NCBI GenBank assembly: GCA_015068905.1
Contig: SVJQ01000006.1
Location: forward strand, 1 to 64,000
Length of the DNA stretch: 64,000 bases
Direction: 5' to 3'
Source: Oscillospiraceae bacterium
Lineage (GTDB): Bacteria; Bacillota; Clostridia; UBA1381; UBA9506
Positions 13,220 to 22,297 of the stretch are shown in pieces. The translations under genes were made by a program, and so were the position numbers. Every line of letters begins with the position of its first letter. The stretch's first letter is position 1. The notes below the pieces were generated by a model that saw only the letters and a list, made by a program, of their open reading frames with translations, was not told the DNA's origin and searched no databases.

Positions 13220-14056
13220 TCATTCGTAAAAAGACATACTGCCCACAGTCGCACAATGAGGTCTGTTGTTGTGCACCCAAGAAGATGGCGCACTTTTTAC
13301 ATCAATAAAGTAAAGGGCGTTTCCTACAATATCAGCACCGCCAAGCGCGCATTTTGCCGCAATCATACACTCCTTTGAGGGGGTGACATTAATTCTGTCT
13401 GTATGCGCCGGCGGAAACTGCACGCCATATTTTGTATCTAAAACAACACCCTTTATGGTGTTCGGGAACTTAGACGACTTCATGCGGTTTACCACAGTGT
13501 TTCCAACCGCCAGCTTAACCACAAAAGGCTGATAGCCGCTTTCTATTTGAATAATCTTGCCAAGATATAAAACATCTTCAAACTGATAGGAATAATCCTT
13601 GCATGCTTCCAAAACCTCTACACCGGGTGCGCTGATTTTTACCGTCAGATACAAATCATCCCATTCCACGGTATAGCCCAACACCTCAGAGACCGCACGA
13701 AGTGGAATAAATGTCAAATCCTGATAGATAATAGAGGAATAGTCCTTCTCTATCCCGTCAACAAAGCAAACATTTGTGTCAACATAAAACATAAAGCTGT
13801 GACCGTCTTTTTCCATTGTGGCGGCACGTTTTGACCCGTCCCAGAGGATTGTACCACCCACGCTATCAGAAAAAGCGCGCAAGGGGATGTAAGTTGTGTC
13901 GTCAACCATAATCGGTTTTTGAACGCATTTTATAAAGCTGCCGTTCACGGTAACATCAACAGGCATATTATAACCACCATAGGTATCAACAGCGCAAACG
14001 CTCACAGAAAACAGTAACATAATAGAGATACATAGCAGCAATATTCTTTTTAACAT
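13220..14056 (-). CDS. Secreted SleB-type cell-wall hydrolase with copper-amine-oxidase-like N domain
   Basis: 278 residues. The signal peptide (1-22) is followed by a copper amine oxidase N-terminal-like stalk domain (about 30-140; the pair YIPLRAFSDSVGG and FIPLRAVSEVLGY is its repeat signature). A C-terminal SleB/CwlJ Hydrolase_2 domain (about 160-275) follows, with the catalytic Glu in IQIESGY and the motif VVNRMKSSKFPNTIKGVV. SleB/CwlJ enzymes are peptidoglycan lytic transglycosylases used in spore germination or wall turnover. Here the wall-binding part is the stalk domain rather than a PG_binding_1 module. A GAGGTGAC ribosome site is present. Confidence 0.88.
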   Translation of the reverse strand: MLKRILLLCISIMLLFSVSVCAVDTYGGYNMPVDVTVNGSFIKCVQKPIMVDDTTYIPLRAFSDSVGGTILWDGSKRAATMEKDGHSFMFYVDTNVCFVDGIEKDYSSIIYQDLTFIPLRAVSEVLGYTVEWDDLYLTVKISAPGVEVLEACKDYSYQFEDVLYLGKIIQIESGYQPFVVKLAVGNTVVNRMKSSKFPNTIKGVVLDTKYGVQFPPAHTDRINVTPSKECMIAAKCALGGADIVGNALYFIDVKSAPSSWVHNNRPHCATVGSMSFYE

Positions 14057-14077
14057 TTTGTCACCTCGTTGTTGGTG

Positions 14078-15364
14078 TTATTTAATATTTTTTGCTTCAT
14101 CAACAATTTTCTTGATTTGAATCAGGCTATTTTTTATAAAGTCTTCAAAATATGCATCATCAAACAACTTGAAGAATACTTCATTATTAGCCTTGAAGTC
14201 TGGTGTATATGTACCCTGTTTGTCATGTGTGGGAAGGTATTCCCAATAGAACCACCAACCACCTTCATCGTAATGAGCCAATTTAATATGTTCTTTTAAT
14301 TCTTCTTTTGTTGTTGTCTTCTCATCGGTTATTTCTCCACCATAAGTAACTCCAAATCCACAAAACAATTTATAATCCACTTCGATAGCAAACCATATAT
14401 CACGATCTTCATCTATTGTTTTGAATTTATATATCAGACTTGGATGTGTCGATGCTTTCGTTTGAAAATAGCTGTTAATCATTGAATAATTATCAGCTTT
14501 ATAGTCGTATTCATTGTTAAGCTGCTCAAGTTCAGGCAATTCTGATGCAATATTGCTTTCTAATGTTTTAAAGAGTTTCATCAGAAGATCTGTTTTCGCC
14601 TCTGCAACACTTTCAGCAACAGAATGTGCAGCTTTAATTGACTCACTATCTTTGGAAATTAAATGTTTTATATCATCCTTCAGTTCGTTATTCATATTGC
14701 CGTTCAACCCTTCCAACGCCTTTTTAAATTGGATCAGATTTGCATATATAAGAGTTCTGTCTTTGACTTTGTTATCAGCAAGGCATATATCTATCCATCT
14801 GCAAATATCTTTTTCAAATGAAATTGGTATTATCTCTTCATAACCGATTAACGCATCGTCTTCCTTTATGGGTGTGAGACCTTTTGTTCCGCCTTTCTGC
14901 GGCAAATGCCCATCAAGTGTCAAATAATACACCTTGCTTAAATGCTTCTTGTGCATGCTCTTTGCGTATTTGTAATAATCACTACACTGTGCTACCTGAT
15001 CAGTTGCATAAATTTTTACTTCGATTGGAACAAATCTTTCCGGTGTCTGAACTACAATGTCTATTCTGCGGCTCTCGTATGTTGGATACTCAGTATAGAC
15101 CTTTGCCTGCGACAGTTCGTTTTCGCCCAATTCAAGGTGTAAAATAAATTCAGCAAATGTTTTCAAGAACAAATTTCCCAAGCAGTGAGTGCCATTCGGG
15201 TTTAATATTTCAGCAAGTATTTTGCAAATTTTTACTTCATCTGTGCTAATCCCTGCAATTTCTAAAACATTAAACTGTTCACCGTTATTAAATTTACTTT
15301 CTTCATGCTTTCTGATTATCTCTGTTGCATCTGAAAGTATCTTTTCAATTTTTGCTTCATTCAT
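14078..15364 (-). CDS. Solitary PD-(D/E)XK nuclease-family protein
   Basis: 428 residues. The N-terminal third matches the PD-(D/E)XK (PDDEXK_4-like) family: Asp102 in RRIDIVV, then Glu115-Val-Lys117 and Gln123 form the D-ExK-Q nuclease core. The remaining 250 residues are mixed alpha/beta without recognised motifs. Similar genes occur singly or in phage-defence settings, but no methylase, helicase or antitoxin sits beside it, so its role is open. Sampled lines of the gene are visibly AT-richer than the neighbours, hinting at acquisition. An AGGTGAG ribosome site is present. Confidence 0.78.
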   Translation of the reverse strand: MNEAKIEKILSDATEIIRKHEESKFNNGEQFNVLEIAGISTDEVKICKILAEILNPNGTHCLGNLFLKTFAEFILHLELGENELSQAKVYTEYPTYESRRIDIVVQTPERFVPIEVKIYATDQVAQCSDYYKYAKSMHKKHLSKVYYLTLDGHLPQKGGTKGLTPIKEDDALIGYEEIIPISFEKDICRWIDICLADNKVKDRTLIYANLIQFKKALEGLNGNMNNELKDDIKHLISKDSESIKAAHSVAESVAEAKTDLLMKLFKTLESNIASELPELEQLNNEYDYKADNYSMINSYFQTKASTHPSLIYKFKTIDEDRDIWFAIEVDYKLFCGFGVTYGGEITDEKTTTKEELKEHIKLAHYDEGGWWFYWEYLPTHDKQGTYTPDFKANNEVFFKLFDDAYFEDFIKNSLIQIKKIVDEAKNIK

Positions 15365-15433
15365 ACTTTGATCTCACCTACGGTTCATTTTTCCTTCTTT
15401 CGTATGAGTTCTTCATTCAGGACAAAAAGCATA

Positions 15434-16807
15434 TTAGAAATTAAACATAGGTATCTGTGCGTATTCAATATATTTTTCGATAGCTTCTTTTTGCCGTCCG
15501 TACAGACCGCCTTTGGTTTTAATGATATCAGACAGGCGTTTAGCTTCTGCTTTTGCAAAATCATAGAGAAATTCAGTACATTCTTGTGTAACAGAGCGCA
15601 GCAACGCCTTGGCTTCATTTTGTTTTCCGTTTTTTATCAGTTGTTTTGCTTCCTTCTCTGCTACTTCTGCCTTTTGGGAAAATTGTCCCTCAAGTTCTCT
15701 CAGCTTTGCTCTGGTAGTCCCGGCAAAAGTCTCTTCATCAACTGTAACAAGCAAACTCAAGCGCTTTACCTGCCACCACAGAGATTTTTCATCAAATAGC
15801 TTGTCTGCCCTCTCCATTTTTTCGGGGAGGATTGTCATATACACTGGAATATAAGCAGATAAGCACGGTTGTACCGGTGCATAACGGGCAACAATGCCCA
15901 AATCATCATCAAAACGTGTTAAGAGTGATGCCGATGTTTCGCTTTCAGCCCAATCACGCATATGCATACAAATGCTCATAAATGTTCCGTTGGTTTCTCC
16001 AAAGCGAGGTTCAATAATTTCGCCATCAAAATGGTCACGCAGAATCATTTTAAGGGAGTCAAAATCGTGCATATCACTTTGTGCGAGCAGCTTGTTAAGT
16101 CTGCGAAATCTCGGTACGCCAAAAGGCTGTCCCACCAGTCTGCCGGAATATGCTTTTGCAAAGTCAAAGGGTTCATCAGGCGCAAGCCAACGCTTCTCCC
16201 TTGCAAATTTTTCAGCATTAGAGGATAACATATCAGCATCTTGTCTGATAGAATAACAATTTGAAACGCCCTGCATGTTTTTCACCTGTTTAGCCGCCCA
16301 TTCACGACCGGCAGTTTCTAAAACCCAGCATTCATCCTTATCAACAATAATAAATGTATTTTCATAGGTTCTGTATGTCAAGGGGTTTGCATTGGCTTTC
16401 TGTCCATACTGCTCAAGCAAGCCTGTGATAACCGAAATGGCCTCTTTAGCTGTTGCCGCCCGCTCTAAGCCAAGTCGCAATAAATCCATGCCTAAAATGC
16501 CGTCTTCTGACTCAGATTCCATACGCGAGCCCTCAGCCTCGTTACCGATGACCAATCCTTTTTCATTGTAGCCCATTTCAAAGCCCCAAATCCAATATGG
16601 TCTTGAGCCAACTATTGAATAGGTCTTTCTGACCTGCGGAATGGCAATATGCGTGGTTTGCACCATAGCGCCCTCAGCATATTCTCTGCCCTTATAAAAG
16701 CATAAGGGCTGCGGTTCACCTGTCGGTCTGTCGCTGTTTTTCGCCAAAATATTGCTTCCATATCTGGAACAAGAGCTATGAACAGCCATTGTATCACAAG
16801 AAAACAT
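15434..16807 (-). CDS. C69-family dipeptidase (secernin-like)
   Basis: 457 residues. The N-terminal-nucleophile fold of peptidase family C69 is recognised from Cys4 in MFSCDTMAV followed by the NSDRPTGEPQ loop and GFEMGYNEKGLVIGNEA. In this family the residues before Cys are removed and Cys becomes the nucleophile, so this is probably an intracellular dipeptidase. The C-terminal ~100 residues are Lys/Glu-rich and helical. A GGGAGAAAG ribosome site precedes the ATG. There is no signal peptide. Confidence 0.85.
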   Translation of the reverse strand: MFSCDTMAVHSSCSRYGSNILAKNSDRPTGEPQPLCFYKGREYAEGAMVQTTHIAIPQVRKTYSIVGSRPYWIWGFEMGYNEKGLVIGNEAEGSRMESESEDGILGMDLLRLGLERAATAKEAISVITGLLEQYGQKANANPLTYRTYENTFIIVDKDECWVLETAGREWAAKQVKNMQGVSNCYSIRQDADMLSSNAEKFAREKRWLAPDEPFDFAKAYSGRLVGQPFGVPRFRRLNKLLAQSDMHDFDSLKMILRDHFDGEIIEPRFGETNGTFMSICMHMRDWAESETSASLLTRFDDDLGIVARYAPVQPCLSAYIPVYMTILPEKMERADKLFDEKSLWWQVKRLSLLVTVDEETFAGTTRAKLRELEGQFSQKAEVAEKEAKQLIKNGKQNEAKALLRSVTQECTEFLYDFAKAEAKRLSDIIKTKGGLYGRQKEAIEKYIEYAQIPMFNF

Positions 16808-16889
16808 ATAACTTTCTCCCTTCGGTTGGGTACTTTCAGATAGTCAAAAAAACTCATTTATAAAGACTGCAGAGGATGCAATCAGCAAA

Positions 16890-17546
16890 TTACACCTCTT
16901 TATCTATTTGTCTTATAAATTCATTATACTCCAAAAAATAGTAGTTGGCAAGGTTTTTGATTTCATCTTGTTCAGGTTCAAAACGGTCATAGATAGCCGC
17001 CACTCTGTAGCCTGCCTTTTTAGCTGTTTTGATAGCATAGAGTGAATCTTCAAAAATAACTGTTTCTTCCTTTTTTGTGCCCAAATGTGCAAGTGCTGCA
17101 TCAAAAATATCAGGCTCTGTCTTGCCTTTGCCCACCTGTGTGCAGGTAAAGATTTTTGAAAAATATTGTAGCATATCATTCCGCTGTAGAGCCGCTTTTA
17201 CCAAATATTCATCGGTGGATGTTGCGGCACAGATTGCGACGCCTTGTGCCTGCAGATTTGCTAAAAATGCTTTGGCATCCACCTTAGGCAGCACATCTTC
17301 AAAATAACTTCTTTCGATCATTTTATTAACAGCAAGGGCAATTTCTTTTTCAGAATATGCCACATTGTATGCCTCACGAAAATATTGTGCAGCTTCTTGC
17401 ATATTCATAGTTTTTACAATCTCTCTTAAGCCTTCTTGCGGCACAAGACCAATAGAACGTAAATAATCTGCCGCAACAGTATCCCATATGTAAATTGAAT
17501 CCAAAACTGTTCCGTCTATATCAAAAATTGCACCTTTAATGTTCAT
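16890..17546 (-). CDS. HAD-superfamily phosphatase (beta-phosphoglucomutase-like)
   Basis: 218 residues starting at the ATG 17544-17546 (MNIKGAIFDIDGTVLDS), which has AAGGAGAG upstream. Motif I is DIDGT, with nucleophile Asp and general acid Asp. Motif II is ATSTDEY, Lys of motif III is in the GKGKTEPD region, and motif IV is IFEDSLYA. The helical cap between motifs I and II places it with subclass I beta-PGM/phosphatase-like HADs. The substrate is unknown. Confidence 0.88.
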   Translation of the reverse strand: MNIKGAIFDIDGTVLDSIYIWDTVAADYLRSIGLVPQEGLREIVKTMNMQEAAQYFREAYNVAYSEKEIALAVNKMIERSYFEDVLPKVDAKAFLANLQAQGVAICAATSTDEYLVKAALQRNDMLQYFSKIFTCTQVGKGKTEPDIFDAALAHLGTKKEETVIFEDSLYAIKTAKKAGYRVAAIYDRFEPEQDEIKNLANYYFLEYNEFIRQIDKEV

Positions 17547-17560
17547 AGTTTCTCTCCTTG

Positions 17561-17594
17561 TAAAAAAATGAGCTGCCCTAAAAAGGCAGCTCAT
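17561..17594 (-). terminator. Intrinsic terminator of rpsB-tsf operon
   Basis: Minus strand stem ATGAGCTGCC / GGCAGCTCAT with a 7-nt loop, then T7. It lies between tsf and the HAD gene. Confidence 0.92.
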
Positions 17595-17609
17595 CTAAAA
17601 TGCATTTTT

Positions 17610-18506
17610 TTATTTAATCATGTTTGCAACTTCGCTGGCAAAGTCATCTTCACGTTTTTCAAGACCTTCGCCCTTTTCAAATCTTACGAAGTCAACGAGC
17701 TTAACGCCCTTAGAATCAAGATATGCTTCAACCTTGAAATCACCGTTCTTAACGAATTCCTGCTGCAGTAAGCAGTTCTGTTCGAAGAACTTGTTGATTT
17801 TACCGCCAACCATCTTTTCTAAGATGTTGTCGGGCTTGTTAGCATTCTTAGGATCTTCTTTAATCTGTGCAATGATGATGCCCTTTTCTTTTTCAACATC
17901 TTCAGCAGGAACGGTGTCCTTAGACAGATATAAAGGATTGATAGCAGCAATCTGCATTGCAACGTCTCTTGCAGCTTCGTAAGCATCGTCATTAGCAAAA
18001 GCGCTTTCAGCCTTAACTAAAACGCCGATTCTGCCGCCGCCGTGGATGTAAGAGCAAACGTTGCCTTCAAATCTTGCAAATCTTCTGATGTTCATGTTTT
18101 CGCCAATTTTAGCGATTAAAGCGGTCAGTGCGTCGCCAACATTCTGAGCGCCGTCAAAATCCAAAGCCTTTAATGCATCAACGTCAGCAGGGTTCTTTTC
18201 TGCAACGATTGTAGCAACCTTGGTTACAAAATCCTGGAACTCATCGTTCTTAGCAACGAAGTCGGTTTCAGAGTTAACTTCAACCAGAACACCGATTTTC
18301 TTGTCATCAGTCAGGTAAGCTTTAACAATACCTTCAGATGCAATTCTGCCGGACTTCTTAGCAGCAGTAGCTAAGCCCTTTTCTCTTAAAAAGTCAACAG
18401 CCTTATCCATATCGCCGCCAACTTCGGTCAGCGCTTTTTTACAGTCCATCATACCGCAACCGGTACGTTCTCTTAATGTTTTAACATCAGCAGCTGTAAA
18501 TGCCAT
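17610..18506 (-). CDS. tsf: Translation elongation factor Ts
   Basis: GDP/GTP exchange factor for EF-Tu, 298 residues. The UBA-like N-domain (residues 1-50, with [16 protein letters not shown]) and the core signature [16 protein letters not shown] (about 75-90) are intact. It lies 21 bp after rpsB in the conserved S2-EF-Ts operon and is closed by a strong terminator. Confidence 0.98.
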   Translation of the reverse strand: MAFTAADVKTLRERTGCGMMDCKKALTEVGGDMDKAVDFLREKGLATAAKKSGRIASEGIVKAYLTDDKKIGVLVEVNSETDFVAKNDEFQDFVTKVATIVAEKNPADVDALKALDFDGAQNVGDALTALIAKIGENMNIRRFARFEGNVCSYIHGGGRIGVLVKAESAFANDDAYEAARDVAMQIAAINPLYLSKDTVPAEDVEKEKGIIIAQIKEDPKNANKPDNILEKMVGGKINKFFEQNCLLQQEFVKNGDFKVEAYLDSKGVKLVDFVRFEKGEGLEKREDDFASEVANMIK

Positions 18507-18527
18507 GTCAATCTCCTCCTGTTTTAA

Positions 18528-19268
18528 TTATTCGTTGATCTCTTCAGCAGCTTCTTCAGCTTCGCCGGTTTCAGCTTCAGCATCAATACCCTGACGGCCT
18601 TCGATAATAGCGTTTGCAACGGTAGAAGCAATCAGTTTTACGGCACGGATAGCATCGTCGTTACCGGGGATTACATAATCCACTTCTTCAGGGTCACAGT
18701 TGGTGTCTACGATAGCAACAACGGGGATACCCAGCTTCTTAGCTTCAGCGATAGCAATCTTTTCTTTTCTGGGGTCAACGATGAACAGAGCGCTGGGGAG
18801 CTTCTTCATGGTTTTGATACCACCTAAGAACTTCTCCAGTTTTTCTCTTTCAAGTTTTAATTTTAAAACTTCTTTCTTGGGAAGCAGATCGAATGTACCG
18901 TCTTCTTCCATACGAGTCAGCTGCTCTAAACGGTCAATACGCTTTTTAATGGTTTTGAAGTTTGTGAGCATACCGCCCAACCATCTTGCGTTAACCCAGT
19001 ACATACCAACACGTTCAGCTTCTTCTTTAATAGAATCCTGAGCCTGCTTTTTAGTACCTACGAACAGGATTTCACCGCCGTCCTGAGCGATGTCACGAAT
19101 GAAGCTGTATGCTTCTTCGATTTTCTTAACGGTCTTCTGCAAGTCGATAATGTAGATACCGTTACGTTCTGTGAAGATGTACTCAGCCATTTTGGGGTTC
19201 CATCTTCTTGTCTGATGTCCGAAATGGACGCCTGCTTCCAGCAGTTGTTTCATTGAAATTACTGACAT
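18528..19268 (-). CDS. rpsB: 30S ribosomal protein S2
   Basis: 246 residues from the ATG 19266-19268, behind GGAGGTGA; an in-frame ATG at 19295 lacks usable spacing. The signature [20 protein letters not shown] and the motif [21 protein letters not shown] are typical of S2. The C-terminus ends in an acidic Glu/Ala tail. It is co-transcribed with tsf. Confidence 0.98.
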   Translation of the reverse strand: MSVISMKQLLEAGVHFGHQTRRWNPKMAEYIFTERNGIYIIDLQKTVKKIEEAYSFIRDIAQDGGEILFVGTKKQAQDSIKEEAERVGMYWVNARWLGGMLTNFKTIKKRIDRLEQLTRMEEDGTFDLLPKKEVLKLKLEREKLEKFLGGIKTMKKLPSALFIVDPRKEKIAIAEAKKLGIPVVAIVDTNCDPEEVDYVIPGNDDAIRAVKLIASTVANAIIEGRQGIDAEAETGEAEEAAEEINE

Positions 19269-19372
19269 TTCTGTCACCTCCGGTTTTATTTGCATAACCT
19301 CCGCGCCGGTCTTTTTTTATGGGAACCGATTGCTCGGCACCGCCCACAAAATCACAACGCGTGTGTATTTGC
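19269..19372 (-). promoter_or_regulatory. rpsB leader with GNRA hairpin, candidate S2 autoregulatory element
   Basis: About 100 nt of untranslated leader between the predicted rpsB transcription start and its ATG. The minus strand folds CCGA-GCAA-TCGG (19326-19337), a stem capped by a GNRA tetraloop, inside an outer TGGG/CCCA stem. rpsB leaders are often bound by S2 for feedback control in other bacteria. That this one is such a site is inference. Confidence 0.4.
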
Positions 19373-19378
19373 CAAAAC

Positions 19379-19407
19379 AGTATACCACAAAAAAAGAGTA
19401 AATGCAA
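19379..19407 (-). promoter_or_regulatory. Sigma-A promoter of rpsB-tsf
   Basis: Minus strand TTGCAT (19402-19407), 17-bp spacer, TATACT (19379-19384). The -35 lies inside the 3' arm of the ftsX terminator. Confidence 0.78.
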
Positions 19408-19428
19408 GCTTTTTCCTGCATTTACTCT
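19391..19428 (-). terminator. Intrinsic terminator after ftsX, overlapping rpsB promoter
   Basis: Minus strand stem AGAGTAAATGCA / TGCATTTACTCT with a 10-nt loop, followed by T7. Confidence 0.92.
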
Positions 19429-19451
19429 AAATACATCCATTTGATTGTCAA

Positions 19452-20345
19452 TCAAACCTTCAAGTGCTTTCTCACAGCAATCAAACTACCGACAGCACCC
19501 ATAACAACACCCATACCAATCAGGGATAGCAGCAACCAGCCGATTATATTGCCAAAGGGCATAAACTGCACAAAGCCGATGTCTAAGGAAGCAAACATGC
19601 TCATCACACCCTGATATCCCAGGGAGACAAATAAAACAGAGAATGCAGCACCGGCAAGACCGATGATAACACCTTCAATAATAAAGGGCCAACGTATAAA
19701 CCAGTCGGTAGCACCGACAAACTTCATAATGTTTATTTCCTTGCGGCGTGAAAAAACAGCAAGCTTTATGGTGTTTGAAATAATAAAAATTGAAACAATC
19801 CCTAATGCCAGCATAATCCAGATGCTGATGTTGCTGATGTACTCTGACACAGAGGTCAGCTTACGAATGGTCTCACCGTTGCTGATAACACGAACAACGC
19901 CGGTTAAACCCTTTATCTGCTCTACTGTCTGATCAGACTTTGTCAGATCCTCACAGGTTACTTTAAACCAATGACGCAAAGGATTTTTTTCATTCTGATA
20001 ACGGTCAAGCAAAGCCGCATTATCACCAAATTGCTGGCGAAGCAGTTCCAGTCGCTCTTCTTTGGATTCAAAAGTGACGCCTGAAATGTTTTCAATGCCC
20101 CGAAGAGAGCCTTCCAGCGCGTCGATTTCTTCCTTTGACAGGCTTGTATCAACGGTCAGGGTAATTTCATAATCACCGGCAACCTGCGTAACCATATAGT
20201 TTAAATTCATGGTCAGGATAAGAAACACACCGAAAACCAGCAAGCTAGCAACCACTGTAAATATAGAAGCAAGGCTCATCCAACCGTTTGAAAAAACATT
20301 TCTTGTTGCCTCTTTAGCAAAATATTTCATACTGTTAATCTTCAT
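19452..20345 (-). CDS. ftsX: Cell division / envelope ABC permease FtsX
   Basis: 297 residues from the ATG 20343-20345 (GAGGGG upstream), overlapping ftsE by 11 bp. It has one N-terminal membrane helix (about 20-45), an extracellular domain (about 50-165) and three C-terminal helices with the FtsX-type RRKEINIMKFVGATDWFIRWPFIIEG cytoplasmic loop. With FtsE it forms a transenvelope complex that activates peptidoglycan hydrolases in Gram-positives. No M23 or NlpC hydrolase partner sits next to it here. Confidence 0.95.
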   Translation of the reverse strand: MKINSMKYFAKEATRNVFSNGWMSLASIFTVVASLLVFGVFLILTMNLNYMVTQVAGDYEITLTVDTSLSKEEIDALEGSLRGIENISGVTFESKEERLELLRQQFGDNAALLDRYQNEKNPLRHWFKVTCEDLTKSDQTVEQIKGLTGVVRVISNGETIRKLTSVSEYISNISIWIMLALGIVSIFIISNTIKLAVFSRRKEINIMKFVGATDWFIRWPFIIEGVIIGLAGAAFSVLFVSLGYQGVMSMFASLDIGFVQFMPFGNIIGWLLLSLIGMGVVMGAVGSLIAVRKHLKV

Positions 20346-21024
20346 ATCCGTATACCCCTCTTGCTTCATCTCGGGCAATCACGCCGTCTTCAATGGCAAT
20401 GACACGCTTTTTCATCTGATCAACAATATCTTTTGCATGGGTCGCCATAATAACCGTTGTACCCCGTTTGTTAACCTCATTTAAAAGCTCTACAATTTCC
20501 ATAGCCGTTTTGGGATTTAAGTTTCCCGTAGGCTCATCCGCAATTAAGAATGCCGGGTTGTTGACTAAAGCACGGGCAACTGCCACACGCTGCTGCTCAC
20601 CGCCGGATAACTGAGACGGATAAGACTTGGCTTTGTGTGAAAGCCCAACCATGCTGAGTACATTCGGCACCTGCCGGCGAATGTCACGGCGACTGGCACC
20701 GATAATTTCCATAGCAAAGGAAACATTTTCATAAACCGTTTTTTTGGGCAAAAGGCGAAAATCCTGAAACACAACGCCCATATTGCGGCGCAGGTAAGGA
20801 ATATCCTTCCGCTTCAGACCGGTTACGTTAACGTTGTTAATAATAACCTCACCTGAGGTTGGTGTTTCTTCGTGCATGAGCAGCTTAATCAAGGTTGATT
20901 TGCCGGCACCGGACGGGCCAACAATAAAGACAAATTCGCCACGTTCAATACAAAAGCTGATATCCTCCAGCGCTTTTGCACCGTTATCGTCATACACCTT
21001 GGAAACATTATTGAAGATAATCAT
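20335..21024 (-). CDS. ftsE: Cell division ATP-binding protein FtsE
   Basis: ABC ATPase partner of FtsX, 229 residues. Walker A is GPSGAGKST, the Q-loop lies in MGVVFQDFRLL, the signature is LSGGEQQRVAVARA, and Walker B is ADEPTGNL. The GNL after Walker B is typical of FtsE/LolD-type ATPases. An AGGAGA ribosome site is present. It starts 11 bp after the PucR/CdaR-like gene, so it is probably co-transcribed with it. Confidence 0.97.
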   Translation of the reverse strand: MIIFNNVSKVYDDNGAKALEDISFCIERGEFVFIVGPSGAGKSTLIKLLMHEETPTSGEVIINNVNVTGLKRKDIPYLRRNMGVVFQDFRLLPKKTVYENVSFAMEIIGASRRDIRRQVPNVLSMVGLSHKAKSYPSQLSGGEQQRVAVARALVNNPAFLIADEPTGNLNPKTAMEIVELLNEVNKRGTTVIMATHAKDIVDQMKKRVIAIEDGVIARDEARGVYGYED

Positions 21025-21035
21025 ATAATATTCTC

Positions 21036-22115
21036 CTAAAATTTTGTTGTAGTAGCATTTAAGTATTTGTTAACTAAAATTGCTACTTTAAAGATAACCG
21101 CATCGTCAAAATTACGCAGGTCAAGACCTGTTAAACGTTCAATTTTATCCAGGCGGTATACCAATGTATTTCTATGAACAAATAACTGACGGGAAGTTTC
21201 GCTGACATTTAAGTTATTTTCAAAGAACTTATAAATAGTCTGCAACGTTTCCTCGTCTAAAACGTTAATGCTTTCTTTCTTGAAAATTTCATCCAAGAAC
21301 AGTTCACAAAGCTTGCTGGGCAGTTGATAAATCAATCTGCCGATACCCAGAGCATCATAGCTTAAAATATATGTTTCACCATCAAAAACGCGACCGATTT
21401 CTAAGGCAAGCTGCGCCTCAGAATAAGAACGTGCAATATCGTTGATAGAATCCGCCGGCGTTCCCATACCTACATACACCTGCATCATCAGCTCAGAATT
21501 AACGGTTTCAACAATGCTTTTGGCAACCTTAGACAACATATCAGAGTTATAATCATCCGGCAATGCCTTAATTAAAACTACATTCAGGTTGTCAAGACTG
21601 ATGACAAAATCCTGCTCGGGAAACATATTCTGCAAAACGTGCTGAATAGAAATATCTGTTGCCTCTTGCAGCTGAACAATATACACCACTCTCGGTGTAT
21701 CAACGTCAATCTGCAGTTCGTCAGCATGTAAAAAGATATCACCGGGCAAAACGTTGCCAAGCAGCACATTTTTAAGGTAGTTAATTTTGTCATACTTATC
21801 GCCGCAATGCACCTGCAGATTAGACAGGCTGACAGACAAAAGCTGACACAGCTTATGAGAGTTCAGATCTGTTCCGTGAACATATACAACATAATCTGTT
21901 GTATTACGCATGCCAAAAGCGATGAAAGTATAATCGGAATATGTAACCGGCTTTCCGTTATGCATAGTGTTCATAACAACGTCATAAGCAAGTTCCTCTA
22001 AAATAGGCTCACCTACATACGCAACAACAGAACCGGAGTTATTCATAACACCCATGTCTTGTGTAGAAATTGTTTTCATTTGATCTAACAACGGTTGAAA
22101 TACCTGGCTCAGCAT
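21036..22115 (-). CDS. PucR/CdaR-like transcriptional regulator
   Basis: 359 residues. The C-terminal ~60 residues hold the HTH_30 domain of the PucR/CdaR family (NNLNVSETSRQLFVHRNTLVYRLDKIERLTG). It is preceded by a GGDEF-like degenerate fold and an N-terminal sensory region similar to sugar-diacid regulators. The inducer is unknown. It lies just upstream of ftsEX with only 11 bp between, unlike classic CdaR contexts (glycerate or allantoin catabolism). A GGAGGAAC ribosome site is present. Confidence 0.88.
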   Translation of the reverse strand: MLSQVFQPLLDQMKTISTQDMGVMNNSGSVVAYVGEPILEELAYDVVMNTMHNGKPVTYSDYTFIAFGMRNTTDYVVYVHGTDLNSHKLCQLLSVSLSNLQVHCGDKYDKINYLKNVLLGNVLPGDIFLHADELQIDVDTPRVVYIVQLQEATDISIQHVLQNMFPEQDFVISLDNLNVVLIKALPDDYNSDMLSKVAKSIVETVNSELMMQVYVGMGTPADSINDIARSYSEAQLALEIGRVFDGETYILSYDALGIGRLIYQLPSKLCELFLDEIFKKESINVLDEETLQTIYKFFENNLNVSETSRQLFVHRNTLVYRLDKIERLTGLDLRNFDDAVIFKVAILVNKYLNATTTKF

Positions 22116-22185
22116 CTATTGTTCCTCCGTTCAACTATGTTTACCATATTTGGATATACTGCAAATTACAATAAACCCTTATATT

Positions 22186-22214
22186 ATCATATACTTTTTT
22201 TGTTAATTTTGCAA
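22186..22214 (-). promoter_or_regulatory. Sigma-A promoter of PucR-like gene and ftsEX
   Basis: Minus strand TTGCAA (22209-22214), 17-bp spacer, TATGAT (22186-22191). Confidence 0.65.
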
Positions 22215-22254
22215 GTTTTTTTTGCATTTTTTAATATTTTTTCACATTTAAATA

Positions 22255-22288
22255 CAAAAAAGGTTGCAACAAACATTTGTTGCAACCC
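22255..22288 (-). terminator. Intrinsic terminator after rpoD
   Basis: Minus strand stem GGTTGCAACAAA / TTTGTTGCAACC with a 2-nt centre, then T6. Confidence 0.92.
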
Positions 22289-22297
22289 ATTTGCTTA

